Origin: JBCCXL01 sp039191605
GTDB taxonomy: Bacteria; Acidobacteriota; Thermoanaerobaculia; Multivoradales; JAHZIX01
NCBI GenBank assembly: GCA_039191605.1
Contig: JBCCXL010000005.1
Span: forward strand, 124,001 to 188,000
Direction: 5' to 3'
Length of the DNA: 64,000 nucleotides
A program made the translations under genes and the position numbers. Below are positions 8,999 to 17,588 of this stretch, piece after piece; position 1 is the stretch's first letter; the number at the start of each line of letters is the position of its first letter. A model generated the notes under the pieces. That model did no database searches and was not told where the DNA came from. It worked only from the letters and a program-made list of their open reading frames with translations.

Positions 8999-10175
8999 CG
9001 CTCCCGGCCTGCTGGATCCTGAGGTCATCCCAAGGCTGAACCAGCTGGCAGCGGCGCTGGAGGCCGACGATCCTGACGCCGCGGAGTTGTTGCGCCTGGT
9101 CGAAGGCTCAGATCCGCTCGAGCTTCTGCCCTGGCTGCACCGTCACCGGGTGCTGTCGGCGGTAGCCCGGGTGCTGAGACGCTGCCCCCGGGCCCAGGAG
9201 CTCCCCCAGGCCCTGCAGCAGGGCTTGGCCACCGCTCGGCGACAGGCGGCCGTCGGCACCCTGCTGCGGCAGCAGGAGCTGAAGGAGGCCACCGAGGCGC
9301 TGGGGAGCGCGGGGATCCGCTGTGCGGTGATCAAAGGCTGCGATCTCGGGTCACGGGTGTATGACGCTCCCGGAGACCGCATCGCGGGAGACATCGACCT
9401 GATGATCGAGCCCCAGGCCCTCGACGGAGGCATCGAAGTCCTGCAGCGTTCCGGCTGGCAGCCCAGGGCCCAGGGGGCGCGATACCACCGTTTTCTCCAC
9501 GACGAGGGCTATTGTTGGCAGGCGCAGCGGCCCAGCAGGCCGATGATCGAGCTCCACTTCCGACTCTGGGGATCCGTACCCCAGAGCTTCGCCTCCGCGG
9601 TTCTCGAAGATTGCGAAAACCACCGAGGCCTCGTCGCCCTAAGGCCCTCCCTCGCAGACGCCTATGCCCTCGCCGCCGTGCACTCCTGGACCGATGCGGG
9701 ACCTCGCCCTCTGGCCACCTGGTGGGATCTCCAGCGCATCGCCCGCAAGGGCGCGCAGAGCCCCGAGGGCGAGGGGACCATGGTGAGCTCCATCGCTCAG
9801 CGCAGCGTCGAGCACGGCCTTCAGCTCCCGGTCGCGCTGGCGGCGCAGGCCGCCGCCGGGCTCTACGGCGGACCGATACACCCTACCCTCGTCGAGCGTC
9901 TCGAGCCGACCCTCTCGCGGCTCGAAAGGCGGCTGCTGCAGCGACTCCAAGAGCGCGGCGACGGCACCCTTCAGCTCTCGAGCATCACCCTCGCCCACCG
10001 CCTCTCCGGGCGCCCCTCTCGCTCCGGCTGGCGCTCCCTGCTGCGGCGAGTGTGGGCTCACCCGGGGGTCGTCGAACGCGAGACCAGCCCCCGATCCCCG
10101 TGGTTCCTGCGGCGACTCCAGCACCTCGGCCAGCGCGTCGGCTGGCGCTCCTCTTCCACGCCTCAACCCCGCTAA
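8985..10175 (+). CDS. NTP_transf_5 family nucleotidyltransferase-like protein
   Basis: A 396-residue protein with a nucleotidyltransferase-like core: CAVIKGCDLGSRVYD (residue about 112) and GDIDLMIEPQ (about 133) match the uncharacterised nucleotidyltransferase family NTP_transf_5 (DUF1814-like, with the D-x-D metal pair). The family is often found beside HPr-kinase-like and PqqD-like genes in exopolysaccharide and lasso-peptide loci. Here those partners lie about 3 kb downstream on the other strand (13174-15572), so this gene could serve either system. The GTG start at 8985 overlaps the methyltransferase end by 14 bases. The C-terminal third is Arg-rich without clear motifs. The biochemical function of the family is not firmly known. 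Confidence 0.7.
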   Translation: MSSPDAPGLLDPEVIPRLNQLAAALEADDPDAAELLRLVEGSDPLELLPWLHRHRVLSAVARVLRRCPRAQELPQALQQGLATARRQAAVGTLLRQQELKEATEALGSAGIRCAVIKGCDLGSRVYDAPGDRIAGDIDLMIEPQALDGGIEVLQRSGWQPRAQGARYHRFLHDEGYCWQAQRPSRPMIELHFRLWGSVPQSFASAVLEDCENHRGLVALRPSLADAYALAAVHSWTDAGPRPLATWWDLQRIARKGAQSPEGEGTMVSSIAQRSVEHGLQLPVALAAQAAAGLYGGPIHPTLVERLEPTLSRLERRLLQRLQERGDGTLQLSSITLAHRLSGRPSRSGWRSLLRRVWAHPGVVERETSPRSPWFLRRLQHLGQRVGWRSSSTPQPR

Positions 10176-10182
10176 AGGAAGA

Positions 10183-10204
10183 CGGGAGCTTTCAAGCGCT
10201 CCCG
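10183..10204 (+). repeat. Small hairpin between nucleotidyltransferase and aminotransferase genes
   Basis: A 7-bp inverted repeat (CGGGAGC / GCTCCCG) with an 8-base loop in the only sizeable gap (127 bases) of this part of the cluster. There is no T-run after it, so it is more likely an mRNA stability or processing structure than a terminator. Confidence 0.4.
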
Positions 10205-10302
10205 CAAGAAAGACCGATTCCAGCGGCGCCAGATCTCCGCTGCCGGTATATGATTTCGTCTTAGCTCCCCTCCAGAGCACCACAGCCAAAGCACTACAGA
10301 TC

Positions 10303-11544
10303 ATGCAAGTACCGTTTTTTCGGCCTGATATCAGCGAGGCCGCTATCGACGACGTGACGGCGACCATCCGCTCTGGATGGCTCACCACCGGTCCGCGAGT
10401 CAAGCGCTTCGAGGAAGAGTTTGCCGCCGCCGTCGGGGCCCGCCACGCCGTCGCCCTGAACTCCTGCACCGCCGCTCTCCACCTGGCCTGCGTCACGCTG
10501 GGCCTCCAGGAGGGCCAGGGCGTTCTGATCCCCACCATGACCATGGCGGCCACCGCGGAGGTGGTGCGCTACCAGGGGGCGGTGCCGATTCTGGTGGACT
10601 GCGAGCCCGACACCATGAACATGGATCTGGCGGACGCCGAGGCCAAGATCGAGGCGCTGCGGGCGGGGCGGCTGCCGGAAGCCCTGGATCCGGAGATGCC
10701 CATCGTCGGCATGATTCCGGTCCACGTCGGGGGCTGGCTGATGGACATCGAGGCCATCGAGGACTTCGCCGAGCGCCATGGTTTGTGGGTGGTGGAGGAC
10801 GCCGCCCACGCCTTCCCCGCCGCCTGGCGCTCGACCCCGGAGCGTCCCTGGCGACGCTGCGGCGGCGCCACCAGCGCCGTCAGCTGCTTCTCCTTCTACG
10901 CCAACAAGACCATCACCACCGGCGAAGGAGGCATGGCGACCACGGACGATCCGGAGGTTGCGGAGCGCATTCGGCTGCTCTCCCTCCACGGTCTGTCGGC
11001 GGACGCCTGGGGACGCTTCACCGCCAAGGCGTCCTGGGATTATCGAATCGTCGCCCCCGGCTATAAATACAACCTCACCGACATCGCCGCCGCCATCGGT
11101 CTTCATCAGCTGGAGCGGGCAGAGAGCCTACGTCAGCAGAGGCAGAACCTCGCGCAGCGCTACTACGAGCTCCTCGGCGATCTCGAAGAGGGAGAGCTGC
11201 CACCGCAGCCCGACGCCCGGCGCCTCCACTCCTGGCACCTCTTCCTGCTGCGGCTGCGCCTCGACCAGCTGGGCATCGATCGCCTGGAGTTCACCACGGC
11301 GCTGCGGGATCGAGGCGTCGGCCACTCGGTTCATTGGCGGCCCCTCCATCTCCATCCCTATTGGCGGGAGACCTTCGGCTGGCGCCCCCAGGATCTGCCG
11401 ACGGCGACGGAGTGCTGGCAGCGCATCGTCAGCCTTCCCCTCTTCCCCACCATGACCGAGGCCGAGATGGATTGGGTCGTGACGGTGATTCGCGACCTCT
11501 GTCACCAACATCGCCGTCGCGGCGTCGCCGCCGAGCGGGTCTGA
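10303..11544 (+). CDS. DegT/DnrJ/EryC1/StrS family sugar aminotransferase
   Basis: A 413-residue PLP-dependent fold type I aminotransferase that makes amino sugars from nucleotide-linked keto-sugars. Family signposts: the N-terminal substrate region SGWLTTGPRVKRFEEEFA (residue about 25), the cofactor-contact region GLWVVEDAAHAFPAA (about 160) and the PLP-lysine motif FYANKTITTGEGG (about 198, the Lys before TI). GYKYNLTDIAAAIGLHQL (about 250) is the dimer/active-site loop. Length is normal. An aspartate-binding WecE/PglE-like role in producing a 3- or 4-amino sugar for the polysaccharide is likely. ATG 10303 is the first start after the gap; there is a weak upstream purine stretch. Confidence 0.93.
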   Translation: MQVPFFRPDISEAAIDDVTATIRSGWLTTGPRVKRFEEEFAAAVGARHAVALNSCTAALHLACVTLGLQEGQGVLIPTMTMAATAEVVRYQGAVPILVDCEPDTMNMDLADAEAKIEALRAGRLPEALDPEMPIVGMIPVHVGGWLMDIEAIEDFAERHGLWVVEDAAHAFPAAWRSTPERPWRRCGGATSAVSCFSFYANKTITTGEGGMATTDDPEVAERIRLLSLHGLSADAWGRFTAKASWDYRIVAPGYKYNLTDIAAAIGLHQLERAESLRQQRQNLAQRYYELLGDLEEGELPPQPDARRLHSWHLFLLRLRLDQLGIDRLEFTTALRDRGVGHSVHWRPLHLHPYWRETFGWRPQDLPTATECWQRIVSLPLFPTMTEAEMDWVVTVIRDLCHQHRRRGVAAERV

Positions 11545-11570
11545 GACCCTGACCATAGGGGCCACCGCCC

Positions 11571-13142
11571 ATGAGCTCCCCTCGCCCTGCCGAGGCCTCC
11601 ACCTTTCAGGCATCCCCCGGATTGCCCCGGTGGATCGACGCTTCCGCCGCCGCCTTCGCGCTCCTGCTGCTCTCCCCGGTGCTGCTGCTGGCGGCCTTGG
11701 CGGTGAAGCTCTCGTCTCCGGGCCCAATCCTGTTTCGCCAACAGCGAATCGGCCTCGGCGGCGAAGCCTTTACCTTCTATAAGTTCCGCTCCATGCGGGT
11801 GCACGGAAAAGGCGTGCCCCTCACCGCCAGCGGAGACTCCCGAGTCACGGCGGTAGGCAAAGTGCTGCGCAAGCTCAAAATCGACGAGTTTCCCGGCTTC
11901 CTCAATGTCCTATTAGGGGACTTAGCGCTGGTGGGGCCACGACCGGAAGTCCCCCGCTACGTCGAATCCAGCGATCCTCTATGGAGCGCGGTGCTCAGCG
12001 CAAGGCCTGGACTGACGGACCCAGTGACCCTGCGCCTGCGCAACGAGGAAGAGCTGCTGGGTGCCCTGGACGGCGACCCGGAGACCTTCTACACCAGCTA
12101 TCTCCTGCCCTTCAAGCTGCGCGGCTACCGCAATTATCTGCGCCGCCGCAGCGCTCTGAGCGACTGCCAGGTGGTGTGGGATACGGCCCTGGGAGTGATC
12201 TTCCCCGGCAGGAACCCTCCCCCCACCCGGGAGGAGATCGCCCGACTCTGGGGCGGCGAGGAGGCCAGCTCCGAAACCCTCCGAACTCCCGTCCCGTGGA
12301 CCCGGCGCTACCTTCGCCAGGCCCAATTCCTGCTCGATCTCGCGGTGTTCGCCGCCGCATTTCTCCTCGCCTATGCGCTGCGCTTCGAATTCGAGCTGAC
12401 CTACGCCGTACGCCAGCGCATGTGGGTGCAGCTGCCGATGGTGATGGTGGTGCAGCTGGTGGCCTACTACCTCTCGGGCATTCATTCCTTCGTCTGGCGA
12501 TACATCAGCCTCACCGAGGTTCAGGCCTTCGTTCGAGGATTCCTTATCTCCTCGGTACCGCTGATCCTTGCCCGAGTCTTTCTGCCGGAGCGCTATCAGA
12601 GCTGGAGAGTCCCCTTTTCGGTGATTCTGATCAGCGCCGGTCTCGCCTTCGGTGGCCTGCTGGCGCTGCGGGTGGCGCGGCGAATGGACTTCGAGCGGCG
12701 CCAGCGCCTCGCCCGGCGAAAGCGCCGCCGCGAGGTCGGTGAGGGGCCCCGTCCGGTGCTGATCTACGGCGCCGGCATCGCCGGGGTCGCCGCGCTGCGG
12801 GAGATTCAGGCCCGGGGCGATTCCGATGTCGTGGTTCAAGGCTTCATCGACGACGACCCCACCAAGCACGGCACGGTGATTCGAGGCATCCGGGTGCTCG
12901 GCAGCGGCGACGAATTAGCCTTCCTGATACGCCAGCACAAGATCCACCACGTGCTGCTCTCCCTCGGCGACGCCTCGCCGCTAGAGCTTGGTCGGGTCCT
13001 CGCTCTCTGCCACAAGATCCCCACCTCCGCCCGTATTCTGCCCCGCTACGATGCGGTGATGGCCGAGTCCCTCGCCGTTCAGGAGGCATCGGGAGACAGT
13101 GGTGAGGTCAGCCCCCTGGCCCACGAGCCAAACCTAGGGTGA
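11571..13142 (+). CDS. Phosphoglycosyl transferase fused to CapD-type membrane/NAD-binding module
   Basis: A 523-residue fusion. Residues about 20-220 are a monotopic phosphoglycosyl transferase (Bac_transf; PglC/WcaJ type): one membrane hairpin (ALLLLSPVLLLAALAVKLSS), then the KFRSM motif, the catalytic Asp-Glu pair in KIDEFPGFLNVL and the LVGPRPEVP motif. It would transfer sugar-1-phosphate to undecaprenyl phosphate. Residues about 245-370 form four membrane segments, and 390-490 form a Rossmann-like CoA_binding_3 domain (VLIYGAGIAGVAALRE). The second half resembles the N-terminal half of WbaP-like or CapD/WbpM-like proteins, but it follows the transferase instead of preceding it and lacks the epimerase domain. 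It ends the + strand cluster, 32 bases from a convergent gene. Confidence 0.85.
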   Translation: MSSPRPAEASTFQASPGLPRWIDASAAAFALLLLSPVLLLAALAVKLSSPGPILFRQQRIGLGGEAFTFYKFRSMRVHGKGVPLTASGDSRVTAVGKVLRKLKIDEFPGFLNVLLGDLALVGPRPEVPRYVESSDPLWSAVLSARPGLTDPVTLRLRNEEELLGALDGDPETFYTSYLLPFKLRGYRNYLRRRSALSDCQVVWDTALGVIFPGRNPPPTREEIARLWGGEEASSETLRTPVPWTRRYLRQAQFLLDLAVFAAAFLLAYALRFEFELTYAVRQRMWVQLPMVMVVQLVAYYLSGIHSFVWRYISLTEVQAFVRGFLISSVPLILARVFLPERYQSWRVPFSVILISAGLAFGGLLALRVARRMDFERRQRLARRKRRREVGEGPRPVLIYGAGIAGVAALREIQARGDSDVVVQGFIDDDPTKHGTVIRGIRVLGSGDELAFLIRQHKIHHVLLSLGDASPLELGRVLALCHKIPTSARILPRYDAVMAESLAVQEASGDSGEVSPLAHEPNLG

Positions 13143-13173
13143 GAGCCAGGGCGAGGCTCCAAGCCCATCGCCA

Positions 13174-14448
13174 TTAGCCAGAGGCGAGATCCTTCTCCAC
13201 CGCCGCCCGCACCGCCGACAGGTGCTCTAAGCCGGACGGATAGATTAAGCGCTTCATCGGCACCCTCGACAACAGCCCCGCGGCGAGGTCCAATCGCCCC
13301 TGGCGGCGGCGCGGATCCTGGAGCCGCTCCAGCAGCCCCCCGACGAAGGCCGCCCGCAGCACTTCCATGAGCATTTCCGGGCCGCTCAGCGGCTCGATTC
13401 GCACCGCCTCGATACGGGCCTCCCGCGCGGACTCTTCTCGCTGCGGCAAGTAGAGGCGCCGCAGAGGCACTGGGCGGCGGCGGAAGGACCCAGCCTGAGC
13501 GGTTGTCTCTAGGCTCCCCACCACCCCTCCAGGCAAGCCCTCACAGGCCACCGGCACCCGCAGTTTCGGCGCTCCCGGCAGCACCGGAGAGAGCCGTTCT
13601 GCGACCTCTCCCAGAAGCGTTGCCGCATGATCGGGCCATAGCCGCATCTGCGGAAAGGCCGGCCAGACCTTCGCCCCCCCAGAATCTCCAGACCCACCAG
13701 CCTCTCCAGGCTCGAGCTCGACGATGCTCAGGTCGTCCGCCACAAGATCCGCCCCAGCGCGCACAAAGTCGAGGGCCAAAGTGGTCTTGCCGCCACCATG
13801 GGCGGCCAGGAAGAGCACCGCTGCTGAGACTTTTCCGGCGCTCCCATCTGCTCTGAGGCCGCCAGGCCCTAGGGCGGCCCTTTCGCTCCCCACATCGATA
13901 GCCACCGCCGAAGCGTGGAGGGCGAGACGACCCTGGAGCTCCATCTGCAGCGCCAGCACCGTTCCCAGCAGCTGGATCTCCGCCACCTCCCAGCGAGCCC
14001 CCGGCCGCAGATGTACGAGAAGCTCCGGCGGGCGACCTTCCGGCTCCACGAGAGGCCAGTAGAAGTCCGTTGCCGCATGATCCAGACGCAGCGCCTGGGC
14101 GGCGGCGGTGGATTGCAGCACGGTGGTCGGCTGGCCCTCCTGCCAGGGGGTGACGCCGGTGGCCAAGATCGGCGCATCCCGCAGCTCCCGGGCCCTCGTC
14201 GCCCAGGAGTCCGGAAGCTCCCCGCAGACCCTCACGTCGACCTTGCGGCTGCCCTCCAGGGCCGGCATCAGGCGCTGATGGAGGGGGCGGTCGATGCAGA
14301 GAGCTACATCGAAGGCTCCAGGATTGCCGCTCCCCGCCCTAGCCCATTCTGGGTTGGCACCTTCTGGGTCGGCACCTCCTGGGTTGGCCTCGTCCGGACT
14401 CACGCCGCCTGCGTTCCTACGGGCAACATTTCCACTCTCCCCCATCAC
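13174..14448 (-). CDS. HPr-kinase-like protein of a RiPP locus
   Basis: A 424-residue protein whose C-terminal half carries the HprK-type P-loop FLAAHGGGKTTLALDF (residue about 210) and the LVADDLSIVEL motif (about 235) that mark HPr serine kinase/phosphorylase homologues. Bacterial HPr kinase proper has an additional N-terminal domain that is not recognisable here. Homologues occur with PqqD-like and nucleotidyltransferase genes (HprK-related systems) and as tailoring kinases in some lasso-peptide clusters. Its ATG overlaps the preceding PRTase-RRE gene by 4 bases, so it is the last gene of the RiPP operon. The N-terminal 30 residues are a Gly/Ala/Asn/Pro repeat. The substrate is unknown; the predicted core has no C-terminal Ser to phosphorylate. 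Confidence 0.78.
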   Translation of the reverse strand: MMGESGNVARRNAGGVSPDEANPGGADPEGANPEWARAGSGNPGAFDVALCIDRPLHQRLMPALEGSRKVDVRVCGELPDSWATRARELRDAPILATGVTPWQEGQPTTVLQSTAAAQALRLDHAATDFYWPLVEPEGRPPELLVHLRPGARWEVAEIQLLGTVLALQMELQGRLALHASAVAIDVGSERAALGPGGLRADGSAGKVSAAVLFLAAHGGGKTTLALDFVRAGADLVADDLSIVELEPGEAGGSGDSGGAKVWPAFPQMRLWPDHAATLLGEVAERLSPVLPGAPKLRVPVACEGLPGGVVGSLETTAQAGSFRRRPVPLRRLYLPQREESAREARIEAVRIEPLSGPEMLMEVLRAAFVGGLLERLQDPRRRQGRLDLAAGLLSRVPMKRLIYPSGLEHLSAVRAAVEKDLASG

Positions 14449-15572
14449 CGAGTTTCTTCCCGGGGCACCTCGTCGACAGGCTCCAACAAACCCCTGGAAA
14501 CCAGCTCGCCGACCAAGCGCGTCAAATCACCGCGGAGCTCCTCGGCGTCCACGCCGTATTCGTCAGCCAGCTGCAGGATCACTTCCTGCTCATCGCCCCA
14601 ATGGATCAGCCCGCGGTAGAAATCCAGCGCGGAGCCGTGCAGGCGGTGGACCTCGTCGAGTCGAGGGTGGGCGAGGTAGAGCAAACCGTCGAACTCCCCC
14701 CACACCACCTCCTCAGCCATTCGCCAGCGACGGACCGACGCCTGTCGGCGGTGGATCGCCGCGCTGACTCTCGGCGGACCAAAGGCTGCGCGATGCTTGA
14801 GGCAGCGATGGGGCGGGCTCAGACGCCAGCCGGACTCCGCTGCTCCAAGGCTGGAATTCCAAAACACCATCTCCGGCTCGCTCCAGGGGAAAGAGATCAG
14901 CTCCGGCCAGCCGGCCCAATAGCGCCCGGTCTTTCCAGCCCTTTCCACCGAAAGGGCGAGTCGAATCTCAGCAGCACGATCGCCGCGACCCTCCCGCTGC
15001 TCTTCCCCCTCAACTAGCGGGTTCCAGACTTCGAGATCCCGCGCCGCAACGCAGCGCAGCCAGCCTCCATCCGCCGCTGCGACCTCCTGCCGAAGGGGCG
15101 CCGGGGAGGCGAGATGGGCGAAGATTCCTGCTGGTGAGGACGACGATGGATCGCTCCGCAGGCCGAGAATGTCGATCGCTTCGCGCAGCCGGTAGCCGGT
15201 GAGAGCGACGTCATCCACCAACACCCAGGGTCGCCTCTCCGAACCCTTTGACCCTCGCTTCTGCGATGGCGGCCAAAACGCTGAGGCCGGGAGGTTCAGC
15301 ATGTAGGAAAGCAGGCCCAGGACCACGATGCCCCCTCGAGGGATACCGATCCAGCGGAAGCCAGCCAGCTCCTCGGGACCATAGTCTTCCAGCAGCTTCG
15401 CGGCGAGATATTTCGCCCACTCCTCCGCCTGGCACCAAGACAAGTCCCGATAGCGGTCTCCGCGGCGGCGCAGCAGCTCCTTCAGCATGGCGAAGCGGGC
15501 CCGATCGCGCTCGGCGCTTCCAGAAGCTACTTCGCTTTGCCCCTGGGGCAATTCCTCAGACGAATTGGCCAC
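14445..15572 (-). CDS. Phosphoribosyltransferase fused to PqqD-like RiPP recognition element
   Basis: A 375-residue two-domain protein. The N-terminal half looks like a type I phosphoribosyltransferase: the strand/turn IGIPRGGIVVLGLL (residue about 75) and the PRPP-binding motif WVLVDDVALTGYRLREA (about 115), which fits the family pattern VLVDDVxxTG. Residues about 285-368 resemble PqqD: FDGLLYLAHPRLDEVHRL, then VDAEELRGDLTRLVGELVSRGLLEPV, a winged-helix RiPP recognition element that binds leader peptides. The gene overlaps the cyclase gene by 17 bases and the kinase gene by 4. The architecture suggests the PRTase domain is brought to the precursor peptide. Whether it truly uses PRPP is not shown by sequence alone. 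Confidence 0.72.
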   Translation of the reverse strand: MANSSEELPQGQSEVASGSAERDRARFAMLKELLRRRGDRYRDLSWCQAEEWAKYLAAKLLEDYGPEELAGFRWIGIPRGGIVVLGLLSYMLNLPASAFWPPSQKRGSKGSERRPWVLVDDVALTGYRLREAIDILGLRSDPSSSSPAGIFAHLASPAPLRQEVAAADGGWLRCVAARDLEVWNPLVEGEEQREGRGDRAAEIRLALSVERAGKTGRYWAGWPELISFPWSEPEMVFWNSSLGAAESGWRLSPPHRCLKHRAAFGPPRVSAAIHRRQASVRRWRMAEEVVWGEFDGLLYLAHPRLDEVHRLHGSALDFYRGLIHWGDEQEVILQLADEYGVDAEELRGDLTRLVGELVSRGLLEPVDEVPREETR

Positions 15573-17418
15573 GGAGCCACGCCTCCAGACTGAGCACCGC
15601 CCATAGATGCTTCAAAGTTCCCCGCCGATCCTGGGCGAAGCTCTCGTACTCCTGACTCAGCCGCTCGGCATCGACTAAGCCGAGCTCGGCACAGCGCATC
15701 TCCGTCATCAAGGCTCTGACCTTCTGCCCCTCTCGATCCACCAGGCCTCGAACCCAAACTCCCTTCGGCAGCTTCTTGCCCGGCTCCCGAAGGATTCCCG
15801 ACGGCAGCCGATCTTTCATCACCCGACGCAGCAGATGCTTGGTCCAGCCGGCTCGGGTGACCTGTCTTGGCGGAAGGCGGGCGGCAAATTCCATCAGCCG
15901 ATGATCCAGCAGCGGGTGCCGAAACTCAATGCCATGGGAGCGGGCCTGCCTTCCGAGCTCCTGTACCGCCAGGGGCAGCCACGGGTCCTCCATCCAGTGG
16001 CGATGGAGAGTTCGCCCCGGGCTCTCTTCCGAAGCCTTCCGACGCACCAGCCAGGGAGCGGCCAGGGCTCGACCCTTCCCGGTCAACCACGCAGGAGGAG
16101 CGGGAGGGTCAAAGCCTCTCCAATGGGCCCTCAGCGGCTCGACAAGTCGATACCTCAAAAGTCGAGGCAGCAGACTCCAGCGCCCGCCAAGGTGCGCGCG
16201 AGCGTCTCGCCACAGGGTCGCCCAGCGCCCCTGGAGCAGCTGGTCCGCGTAGGGGCTCACAGCGGCAGGAAAGAGATTGTCGCCGCTAACTCCGGTGAAC
16301 AGGGTCGAGATGCCCCGGGCGGAGAGGGCCTCGAAGGCCTGCTCCCACACCTCGCGGTACCGATTCCCCAGCGGCAGCCCTCGCGGAACGACCAAACCGT
16401 CCGGTCTCGACAGGGGCCAATGGCGGTCGAGGCGCAGCTCCAGCGACTCCATCGAACCCCCGGCCGCCACCTCCGCGGCGAGAGGCCCCTCGTCCTCCTG
16501 CGGAAAATCCGGCGAGGAGAAGGTCACCGCCGTAATGCTGAGCTTCGGACGGACCTCCCGGAGCAGGGTCGCCACCGTCGAGGAATCCAGCCCGGCGCTC
16601 AAGGTACAGGCGACAGAGCCGCGCCCCGGGGTTTGTTCCAGAAGGATCTCTCGTAGCAGCCTCTCGAAGCGATCCTCATACCAGGAGTCCGGCTTCGCGT
16701 CCTTGGGGGCGGCAGACTCCTGCGTACCTAGATCTGGCCAGGGACTCCAATAGCGCCGCACCTCGACTCCATCGGAATCTACGCTCAATCTCTCCCCGGC
16801 TCCCAACGCGCCCAGATCACGGTACGCCGAACGCTGGGCTGAGGGAGCGACGCCGCAAAGCATCGCCGAACAGACTTCGAGATCCGGCTCACCGCTGATC
16901 GCGCCCACCGTCAGTAAAGACTCCACTCGAGTACTCAGCCAGGTGGTCTCAGCGGTGCAGACGAAGTAAAGATCCTGAATCCCGACTCGGTCTCGGTACA
17001 GCAACAGCCGGTGGCGCTGGGGATCCGCCAGAAGCACCGCCTGCTGGCTTCCGAGAAAATCGGTCAGCGCTTCCTCCCCCCCCGCCCGATATTTCTCTGC
17101 GGCCTTTGTCGCCCATTCTTGGAGACCGCTCCCTAGCGAACCCATAAGACTGCCCGAGGATGCCACCGACTGCTGGCTGACTCCCGAGCACCAGGGAATG
17201 AAGCAGGTGCCCTGAGACCACAGCTCTTGGAAACTCTTCCCCCCACCAACTTCTCCCCCGCTCTCTCTCTCGCTCTCCGCCTCGACAAGCCAGCGAGGTG
17301 AATCCCCCCTCGACCAGCGCACCAACAAATCACCCGCGCAACCGGCCTTCGAGATCGGCTCAGACCTAGGGGCCCTGCGCTGGCTCGCCAGAGCCTTATT
17401 CACTCCACCCATCGCCAC
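15556..17418 (-). CDS. Asparagine synthetase-like macrolactam cyclase (lasso C protein-like)
   Basis: A 620-residue asparagine-synthetase homologue. The C-terminal ATP-PPase domain has the PP-loop CTLSAGLDSSTVATLL (residue about 268), the region TGVSGDNLFP (about 370), and the closing motifs HRLMEFAARLPP and TKHLLRRVMKDRLPSGI (about 530-555). The N-terminal glutaminase-like domain is degenerate: the catalytic Cys expected at position 2 is absent, so it cannot use glutamine as AsnB does. Loss of this Cys is typical of lasso-peptide cyclases, which adenylate an Asp/Glu side chain and close a macrolactam. Start uncertain: GTG at 17418 or ATG at 17412; neither has a strong ribosome site. An intrinsic terminator lies just upstream. 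Confidence 0.82.
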   Translation of the reverse strand: MAMGGVNKALASQRRAPRSEPISKAGCAGDLLVRWSRGDSPRWLVEAESERESGGEVGGGKSFQELWSQGTCFIPWCSGVSQQSVASSGSLMGSLGSGLQEWATKAAEKYRAGGEEALTDFLGSQQAVLLADPQRHRLLLYRDRVGIQDLYFVCTAETTWLSTRVESLLTVGAISGEPDLEVCSAMLCGVAPSAQRSAYRDLGALGAGERLSVDSDGVEVRRYWSPWPDLGTQESAAPKDAKPDSWYEDRFERLLREILLEQTPGRGSVACTLSAGLDSSTVATLLREVRPKLSITAVTFSSPDFPQEDEGPLAAEVAAGGSMESLELRLDRHWPLSRPDGLVVPRGLPLGNRYREVWEQAFEALSARGISTLFTGVSGDNLFPAAVSPYADQLLQGRWATLWRDARAHLGGRWSLLPRLLRYRLVEPLRAHWRGFDPPAPPAWLTGKGRALAAPWLVRRKASEESPGRTLHRHWMEDPWLPLAVQELGRQARSHGIEFRHPLLDHRLMEFAARLPPRQVTRAGWTKHLLRRVMKDRLPSGILREPGKKLPKGVWVRGLVDREGQKVRALMTEMRCAELGLVDAERLSQEYESFAQDRRGTLKHLWAVLSLEAWLRGQFV

Positions 17419-17453
17419 GGTACAAACCAGGGTCTTGCTTTCTCCTGAAAGCG

Positions 17454-17483
17454 AAAAACGACCACGGCATGAGCCGGTGGTCG
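17454..17483 (-). terminator. Intrinsic terminator between RiPP precursor and cyclase genes
   Basis: Read on the - strand, a perfect 7-bp stem (CGACCAC / GTGGTCG, bases 17483-17477 and 17465-17459) with an 11-base loop is followed directly by five T residues (17458-17454). It lies 106 bases after the precursor stop and 36 bases before the cyclase start. This would let most transcripts stop after the precursor, giving more precursor than enzyme. Confidence 0.8.
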
Positions 17484-17588
17484 CTTGGGGGGACGGTCCT
17501 CATTCTGCAGCCTTAGGCCATCAGCGAGACAGCTCAGAAGTGCTTGGCTATCGCTGCTGAAATAGCTGCGAGTGAACGAGGCCGGAAA

